A DNA stretch of 64,000 bases from the NCBI GenBank assembly GCA_948146395.1, contig OX411546.1, positions 19,423,158 through 19,487,157 of the forward strand. The letters run 5' to 3'. The notes under the pieces are model-generated. The model had not been told where the DNA came from, did no database searches, and worked only from the letters and a program-made list of their open reading frames with translations. A program made the position numbers and the translations under genes. Below, one piece after another: positions 56,236 through 64,000 of the stretch (position 1 is its first letter; the number at the start of each line of letters is the position of its first letter). This stretch comes from Fragum whitleyi (lineage: Eukaryota > Mollusca > Bivalvia > Cardiida > Cardiidae).

Positions 56236-57000
56236 ACGAAAAAATATTTTATTCTGATTATTTTGCGTTTGATTTTTACAGAATTATGTTATTAGATATA
56301 AATAAATAAAGAAAAATAATAAAACAAAGGAAAAATAGGCTTCCAAACTATTCTTAGGAAGCTGATAAAAAGTCACATTTAATCATTTTCTCATTGGGAA
56401 ATCTTGATAAATCTGAAGTATTCAATGTCACGTTTGACAAATAAGCTATTTCAATGCTCCGTATACTGGGTTATGGAACATAAACCAGATTTTTTAACGA
56501 AGCTTTTTCGTAGAGAGACCTAGATTATTTCCAATTCTTGAGTTCAAATACTTAAAAACCAATACGAGTGGAATTGCATTTGAAATTAAAGATTCATATA
56601 AAACTACAGTTCAACTGTATTAAGTCAAACATGATGCACACAGATGAACCAACATCACTTTCAGTTTTGATTTTTCTAAATGGAAGGAGGAAGAGAAGGA
56701 AGACAATAATTATTTAAACAAACAGTTATCAAAAAGTGTCTTTAACACAGCTTACAAACTTTGGAGACCCGTGTGTCGTCACGAAACGTGTAATTGACTT
56801 TGGCAGTGGGGTACGTTACCTTTTAGACATTTTCTTGTCAATTCTTGTCAATTACACGTCAGTCAATATTCTTGTTTACTTATTCATTACAATGTCGTTG
56901 AACCTTTCCTCCAAAAATATAATGCTAACATAGGCGAAGATTTCTTAAAAAATATTCCTTATTCATTTCATAGGAAAGATATTTTTAATGATAAAATATG
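56235..57000 (+). repeat. dispersed block X, copy 2
   Basis: See 3030-3740. The two copies are about 90 percent alike over the GGAAGGAGGAAGAGAAGGAA region. Confidence 0.85.
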
Positions 57001-57094
57001 AAAAAAGGCACATTCTCTGACCGGGGTCGATTGAGATTTTCTCTCAAAGACGACAAATACATCTAGTAATTGACGTATACTGGAGTAAATGTGT

Positions 57095-57138
57095 TAAATA
57101 TTGAATTTTCAATTCAATTTCACGATGTACTTAACTGT
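57095..57138 (+). mobile_element. MITE-1 3' fragment
   Basis: TTCAATTTCACGATGTACTTAACTG followed by TA. Confidence 0.75.
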
Positions 57139-57229
57139 ATTGAAGAGGATTTTTGTCCAAGGAGGTCCACAATGTCTGCGTATTAAGTGATGACAACCTC
57201 TGGACATCATTCAGTATGGCTGTTTGATA

Positions 57230-57389
57230 GCTACCCCCCCCCCCCCCCCCTCCCCAGTTAGACGATAAGGCCCCACTGGATTTTGAGTGTTTTGCACACA
57301 AACACACCCCGTCGACAGTGGGGCACGAACCACGGACCTCCAGGTCACGGATCGAGAGCATTTACCACTAGGCCACCGAGGCAGTCAAG

Positions 57390-57390
<1 letters not shown>
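57230..57390 (-). mobile_element. tRNA-derived SINE relic, minus strand
   Basis: On the minus strand GGTGGCCTAGTGGTAAATGC is box-A-like and CCGTGGTTCGTGCCC is box-B-like. A tail with CACTCAAAATCCAGTGGGG follows, ending at a C/G run. The stems are not intact. Confidence 0.6.
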
Positions 57391-58378
<988 letters not shown>

Positions 58379-58379
58379 G

Positions 58380-59555
58380 CACTGTTTGTTGTCGTTTTTA
58401 TCGCTGTCCAAAAAAAGTTTACTCTTTTCAGCAACGATTGCATTCATTTTATGTATGTAACACTTGATTGAAACTGACAAAAAAATCGATGTTGAAAGAA
58501 GAATTTCAACTTATCAAATTATTTTCTTCTCTCTTTATATCTTATCTTTATAATATTCATTGTGTGCGTGTGTATATGAAAACGCTAATTCGATTAGAGC
58601 TGTAATATGGTTATCAAAGGCTTATTGAATATTTCAATAAGAACTGGTTACAAATAGCTTTCGCATAATGCGAAGGGTGTGTGTATTCTGGAGTTATAGT
58701 GCCTGCTACTTTGCCAAGAGGTTCCAACTTAGGTAACAGGGACTTTTAACCTTTTCTTTTTTTTTGGCGAGAGTACTGATGAATTATCCGGCTATCAACA
58801 GAATCGAGGGGTTGTGGTGGTGAGGGGTGCTGTAGGGGGTATTCTAAGATTGAGGATATCGGTTCCAAACCAATAACAAATAAAAAAGGTTCGAAACTGA
58901 AGTATAATCACAGAAAATTAAGATTTTAGTTGTGTTAACTGACGGTATAATGACGTATCCAGATGGCGTGAGGAGTTTAGTCTTTTCGATTTCACTTGGA
59001 AATTCGGCCAAAATTTTGTAATAGTATGAAATGACCCCCCCCCCCCCCTAGTTGTTACTAAGACTCCCGTAGGAGACACCCTCCATCCGCTATTGACATA
59101 ACCTTGTGTATCAGAATTACAAATACTTCTCTCTTGTAGCATAGGGTATCAAGGGAAGTAACAATTGCTTGACCAAATCAAGTGACTAAATATAATTGAG
59201 GGGGTACTGTACTTCAAACCAATGAAATTGACTAAAGTTGCCTGGATACATAAACTTTTCTTTGATGGTTTTAGTTGTATTGTTGTTGATCTTATTTGCT
59301 AAATATGTATTTCAATATTACTTAGTATACGTCCTTGCTTTTTAGCCTCGAAAGAAACATGTTTACTTTTCATCCTTGAGGAACATTTAAAGTAAAACCT
59401 CAATTTGTCAGATAGTTTTGCTCTTACTAGAAATTATATCATATCTTGATGTTCTCCATGTCTATAACTATAATTAGATGTTCATTTAGCACATCAACGT
59501 TGTGATCGGTCGGCGTAATAAACAGATTTCTTTGATTTTTTCAAAAACATGACCA
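58380..59555. other. non-coding stretch with C homopolymer
   Basis: C run at about 59035-59048. No gene, SINE or element ends recognised. Confidence 0.5.
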
Positions 59556-59559
59556 CGTT

Positions 59560-60070
59560 CGAAAAGTGTTCATATTTTCAAAATATGTGTGGAAAGCTAT
59601 GTTGAATTTTTTACTGCGTCTGTGGATATGTATGGTCTAAAACATGGTCTTTCAAGTTTCTCCGTAAAATTCTGATCGGGTTGATAACGCGGGCTCTACA
59701 AGCTTTCGCGTCACCCAGAAATGGTCCCATATGATGAAATATAAAAAAAATCTTCTCCTCTGAAGCTACAGATTAGAATTTCTGTATGTTGAGTCACTAA
59801 AAAAGGTCCTATATAATGAAATATAAAAAAAAACTTCTATTTATCTAATGGTCATAGTACAACCGTCGTGCTCTTTCAACTTTTTTTTACTTTGCAAGAT
59901 TTAATTCTGCCTCATGGAAAAGGGCGGGGTCTTGTTACGCAACATTTATCACATTTATCACAACTTGGACATTTGTTGAAATATTTGGGCGAAATAAAAA
60001 GTTGCTATGGATTATATATTAGCTTAGTGCAAGTTGGGCGATACTAGCCCTCTTGGGCCTCTTGTATTTT
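59560..60070 (+). mobile_element. possible hairpin-ended element relic (H5)
   Basis: Two diverged units share ATATGATGAAATATAAAAA / ATATAATGAAATATAAAAA (59737 and 59813). The right edge GCCCTCTTGGGCCTCTTG contains a small hairpin such as occurs at Helitron-type 3' ends. The left end is not found. Confidence 0.4.
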
Positions 60071-60269
60071 ATTCGAGTCGCCTAAATATAGCAGTACGTA
60101 AAACATAGGACTATCATTCAAAGGGCCGAAGATTCAATCCCTGACGGCGTAACACATCCTTTTTTGACATTCGTCTCCAACAAATTGATGGATTTTCGTT
60201 AACTTATGTGTGGTATCAGCCGAAGTTTAGGGAAGGATGTTATGCTAGTGCCAGTGCGAGAAATACCAG

Positions 60270-61630
60270 GGGCCGTATTCACCAACGCATTTTGCATCAA
60301 TTTAGCACACTAAATCCCAAGAATAAAGAATCTAGAATTTAGTACGTATTCACCAACCCATTCTAAATTACGGAATGGACTAAATTCTTAAGAATAAAGT
60401 CGTTTTTCCAAGTCTAATACCTACCGTGCTAAATGTGATAAAATGGCGACTGTCCCATCGCTTCGGATGGAAAACACGGTTTTAAATTAGAGCTATGACA
60501 AATAAAATGTCAATATCGAAAGAATGTCCCATTAATTTTCCTTTCTGGTACATAATATATGTTATATTACTTATCCAATGACGTCAAACACACTTGTGAC
60601 GCAATTTAACCTTGAAGTGTTTGTTTACATATCGACAGAATCTTAAATTTTACAATATTCTCGGCGAGTTTTCAGGGATTTCACCTTGGATTTACATTTA
60701 CAAGGGAGGAGGATGGTTAAGGAGTCATATATTTTAAGCCGCGGGAAGTAAAGTTTTTCCGGGGTGGTGGTTATGCATAGGAACAAGACAGATGGAGGAA
60801 AGAGGACGAAGGCAGATTGTCATTTAAACTCGAGCAATAGAAAGCTTGGTGTATTTTAACTCAAGATTCTAGTTGTTTGGGTGCCGATACTTTCTGCAAA
60901 ACAGCATCATGAATATGGGACAAGTTAAAGGAGACAGATTATAATTCACGCATCTTCAAAAGCGACTTGTTTTTGTTCAAAAGTTGGAATGCTCTCTCAG
61001 TGAAAAATTTAGGTAGGAATCATGTTGACCTGGTTGCAAAGTTTGTGTTGCATTAAGTTTTTTTTTTTCTTGTTCAATGTTTTATTTCTTATTGTGAAGT
61101 TAAACTAGGCCTACTCATAAATAATCGCCGTATTTACTCTATAAAGATGATACACACTTTGTCAATCGAAAATATAAATCCCGTAACTACAGCGAGTAGT
61201 TTCACGTTTTATCGATTGCCAAATAAACGCATGTTTCTGTCAACTGTAATCGAAGTTATATTTGCTAATTTAATTGATCCCTGCATCGAGCCAATCAAAT
61301 GTCTGAACATTGAACAAGATATTGAATATTTAGATATGAAATTTATTTCGACTGAAAAATCACACGAAAATGTCATTTTTAAACAAGGAGGGAAATTAAG
61401 AGTGAAGGACAGAAACTCAATGGTTACTCTTTTTATTAGCGCCTCTTCAAACCTGGGGAACCATCATAAGTCTGTGGCCGCTTAAGTGCTATACAAACCG
61501 TTCTAAATAAAGTCTCTTCTAAATTGCGTTGGTGAATACACACTTTAGTCCATTCTAGGGAAAGTCCAGACTTGGCTATTTAGCCTAGACTAAATTCTAA
61601 AATTTAGAATAGGTTGGTGAATATGACCCC
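60270..61630. mobile_element. 1.36 kb DNA transposon with double subterminal motifs
   Basis: The ends GGGGCCGTATTCACCAAC and GTTGGTGAATATGACCCC are inverted repeats. About 75-110 bp inside each end the TATTCACCAAC motif recurs (60347 on the left, reverse complement near 61530 on the right), so each end has two copies. A 112-codon open frame (61147-61485) shows no family I recognise. The exact target duplication is unclear (a G-rich trinucleotide). Confidence 0.75.
61147..61485 (+). CDS. hypothetical 112-residue open frame inside the 1.36 kb transposon
   Basis: An ATG-initiated frame starting MIHTLSIENINP and ending at TAA. It has no signal peptide, membrane segment or catalytic motif I can name, and no second copy exists in the window. 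It could be an exonic remnant of an element-encoded protein or chance. Its position between the two inverted ends is the only reason to list it. Confidence 0.15.
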   Translation: MIHTLSIENINPVTTASSFTFYRLPNKRMFLSTVIEVIFANLIDPCIEPIKCLNIEQDIEYLDMKFISTEKSHENVIFKQGGKLRVKDRNSMVTLFISASSNLGNHHKSVAA

Positions 61631-61687
61631 GGGATTCTATTGTTAGGTGCTGCAAACCTTGCCATGACTGACTTAGGAATTAAATTA

Positions 61688-62306
61688 CAGTTAGTAACAT
61701 CGTGAAATTACCATTTATCTCAACCAAAACCATTCAAAACCGCTCACGCAGCGCTCCATTCATTCTTTATTCATTACAAACACTCACTAAACCATTCAAA
61801 ACGTTCCAAAATCACAAAAAAAGATACGGTCGACAACTACATTTAAAATCAATATACAATGTAGCTAGAAATAACATTGTGATTTCACTGACATAATTGA
61901 AAATATACTAAGCTGATTGGTCCTTGAAGAAATGGGAAGCTATTGATAGAATTTGTATGCATATTTCTTAAGGGAGGTAGCCCTGAACAAAATTATTGAT
62001 ATTTGTTACATCTCATTAATGAAAAATTCAACAAATTTTATAGATATATATATGTCTTCGCGAAACAATAAAATGAATTTAGTAATTGAAATCGTGAAAT
62101 GTTTGGAGATATTCCAACGTAGTTGTTAAGCTTCGTTTAGTAATTTTGGCGAGCTTTTGAATTGATTGGATGAGTGTTTGGGGTTGAATGAATGGGGCGG
62201 TGGGAGAGTGAATTAGAATAAAAAACTAACTCATCACACTCATATAATTTCATTCCAAAATCATTTCAAAATCATCCACATTGTAAATTTTACGATGTTG
62301 TTACTG
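61688..62306 (-). mobile_element. MITE-1, reverse, composite with an internal forward segment
   Basis: The left end CAGTTAGTAACATCGTGAAA and the right end TTTTACGATGTTGTTACTG with TA define 619 bp. Between about 62100 and 62220 the arm motifs (GATGAGTGTTTGGGG, GAATGAATGGGGCG) run in forward orientation, so two copies have recombined or nested. Same position relative to block F as 9946-11570. Confidence 0.75.
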
Positions 62307-63170
62307 TAGCATGCCGGACTCTGCTGGTTTAATCCCTTTTCAAGAATTGACAAGTAGTTTATCATTTAGCGATCAATGTACATGTGGTAAAACTTTCATT
62401 ATTTTCAATTTTTAGATTCAACTTCATTTCTCACTTGCTTTCAATAAATATGAACACTCCCGAAGCCATCAGCTATTTGATAATAATATTGATTAATAAT
62501 AATGATAATAAAACCATAAAACTTGTTCTGTAATCCGAGTTTCCTTCTTTTTCGAATAACATTGTTTTTTATAAAAATCACTCCATTTAAAGGCTAATTG
62601 CAGAATTACCGCATATCCGATGCAATATTGATCACCATTATCTAAAAACGACTGAAGTACTAAAGCATGTTTACTGAGCATTAAATAAAGTAATGAAATA
62701 TTTCTCATATGATTTACAGTTGTAATTATTGTTCGTGGTACCGACGTACAGCTTGGAATATGTGGCATAATATAGAATGATAAATATTTTGTCGAAAATA
62801 GTTTAAAGCATTTGCGAATTAAAAGCTGTCATGACGGTACTCCTCTAACAATTTATGTCCTAAAGGAATTCTAGTGAGGTTCAGGGCCCGAGGTTTTAAA
62901 ACTTTTCTAAAGCTCTTTTCTCAGGCTCAACTGAGAACTTTCTCCAATGTTAGATTTAGATAAATGTATTAACATAAAAGAAAATATTAATAAGTTGTTA
63001 TTTATAACAACTTATTAATATTATCGTTTATGTTAATACATTAAAATGAGTATTGAAATAGAATTAAGGCTTTAATATCATATTGAAATTTGAGATAATT
63101 TGGAATTAGAATGAGAACAGTTTAATAACATTGGGCCCAGATATCCAAACGAAGCAACGAGTGGCCGAAT
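62307..63170 (+). repeat. dispersed block F, copy 2
   Basis: Collinear with 11571-12370, ending at GGGCCCAGATATCCAAACGAAG. After this the two copies diverge: copy 1 leads into block D, copy 2 into unrelated sequence. Confidence 0.85.
62965..63040. repeat. 76 bp near-perfect palindrome
   Basis: 36 bp arms with 34 paired positions (TGTATTAACATAAA... / ...TTTATGTTAATACA) around a TTTA loop. The equivalent at 12186-12259 is much less symmetrical. Confidence 0.9.
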
Positions 63171-63574
63171 GCAAATAGGGCCTTCGTATATCATGTGAAT
63201 GAATATTCATCAATCTCACACAAAAAAGATTATTTCTATAATCCAAATAAATGTTGAATCCAAAACTAAGACGAAATGTGAAACGTTATGGACAAATTCT
63301 TTTAAGGTACCCGTTTTGCAAATGAGGTAGCATTATGACTACATTGGTGTAATTGTAATATAGTAATATTTAATGTTTTCCAAACATTTTTTCATCAATG
63401 CTTTTCGGTCGAATATCAAAATACAACGGTCTATTATTATTGTTTAATAAACTTACAGCTAAATGTTTCACATTTTGTCTCAGTTTTGCATTTAACACGA
63501 AAAAATCGTTTGTCTTTCGAGTAAGATAGATATACACATGTATTTCATTTCGCCAACAACAAAAATAGTAATAA
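63171..63574. other. AT-rich non-coding stretch
   Basis: No gene or repeat partner recognised. Confidence 0.5.
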
Positions 63575-63770
63575 TAATTAATAATAATTTTATTTCGGCA
63601 TAGGTAACATATTATGGTTCATGGGATAAAAGTCATATAAAAATACACAATTTGGAAATAATAAACTATAGATTACTTAAATTTTAAAGAACCGTGACAT
63701 GCTTCCTTAACACCAAGGATAACGCAAAAAAGAGTAAACCCTTATTTCCATTGCGGTCCTTAAGGAGACC
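63575..63770 (-). mobile_element. LINE 3' end, same group as 32241-35560
   Basis: On the minus strand this ends with AATAAAATTATTATTAATTATT. It shares TAACGCAAAAAAGAG and TTATTTCCATTGCGG (given as plus strand) with the 3' untranslated region at 32374-32417. No coding sequence remains. Confidence 0.7.
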
Positions 63771-64000
63771 GACTTCGATTCGATTTACGGCAGCAAAAAT
63801 TTCGAATGAGAAAATGCGTTTTCATGAATAGTTATCTTTAAAAAAGGTTTTGATTATGGATTTTCATTTCATTTTCCCTATCAAAATGGTTAGAAAATAA
63901 ATATAATTCGATTTTCGATTTTTGCGACAATGCTTTGGTGCGACGTCATTCAAAGAGGTCTTCGACATGCATGTATGTTTGTAGTGAATGTAAATAAATG

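Larger units (their letters stand above)
60095..61670 (+). mobile_element. SINE S3, split by a DNA transposon
   Basis: The head and body (GACTATCATTCAAAGGGCC, GGATGTTATGCTAGTGCC) end at about 60268. The tail CTATTGTTAGGTGCTGC resumes at 61634, matching the continuous copy at 37540-37570. Confidence 0.75.

Overview
The window looks like a repeat-dominated, intergenic piece of an animal genome, most likely a marine mollusc and probably a bivalve. The reasons are an AT-rich base composition, many non-autonomous DNA transposons with TA, TTAA or TIR signatures, tRNA-derived SINEs, two decayed non-LTR retrotransposons, and hairpin-ended elements carrying 150-168 bp internal tandem repeats of a kind I associate with bivalves. 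The species assignment is inference. I see no host protein-coding gene, no functional tRNA or rRNA, no CRISPR and nothing prokaryotic. Apart from the two LINEs, the open reading frames look like chance frames in AT-rich repeats. Layout: 1-3000 is mostly unrecognised AT-rich DNA with a degenerate ~175 bp tandem repeat. 3030-12390 is a mosaic containing a block duplicated at 56235-57000, a hAT-like element, a foldback element rich in TTCnnGAA, several copies of the window's dominant palindromic TA-flanked MITE ('MITE-1'), a SINE, and a Helentron/HINE-like element with seven 168 bp repeats inserted inside a MITE-1. 12391-55740 is an array of five direct, imperfect copies of one macro-repeat. Its blocks run in the order D (a MITE-1 copy), A, c, B, C, then D again. 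Copies begin near 12391, 21380, 28881, 43456 and 49649, and the least interrupted spacings are 6.2-7.5 kb. Copy 3 is enlarged by a LINE (32241-35560), a long-TIR TTAA element (35724-36951) and other insertions. Copy 5 is interrupted by a tandem-repeat element (50972-51690) and a second LINE end (53415-54930). 55740-64000 repeats, in the same order, several blocks found at 3030-12390, so the array is embedded in an older and larger duplication. It ends with another LINE 3' end. Because the macro-repeat copies are paralogues, they give occupied and empty sites for several mobile elements inside one window. This supports TA target duplication for MITE-1 and two smaller elements, and TTAA duplication for a 157 bp foldback family. 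The most notable structures are the macro-repeat, the Helentron-like element with nucleosome-length repeats, a possible wider family sharing its repeat core, and nested hairpin elements that carry motifs resembling transcription-factor sites.
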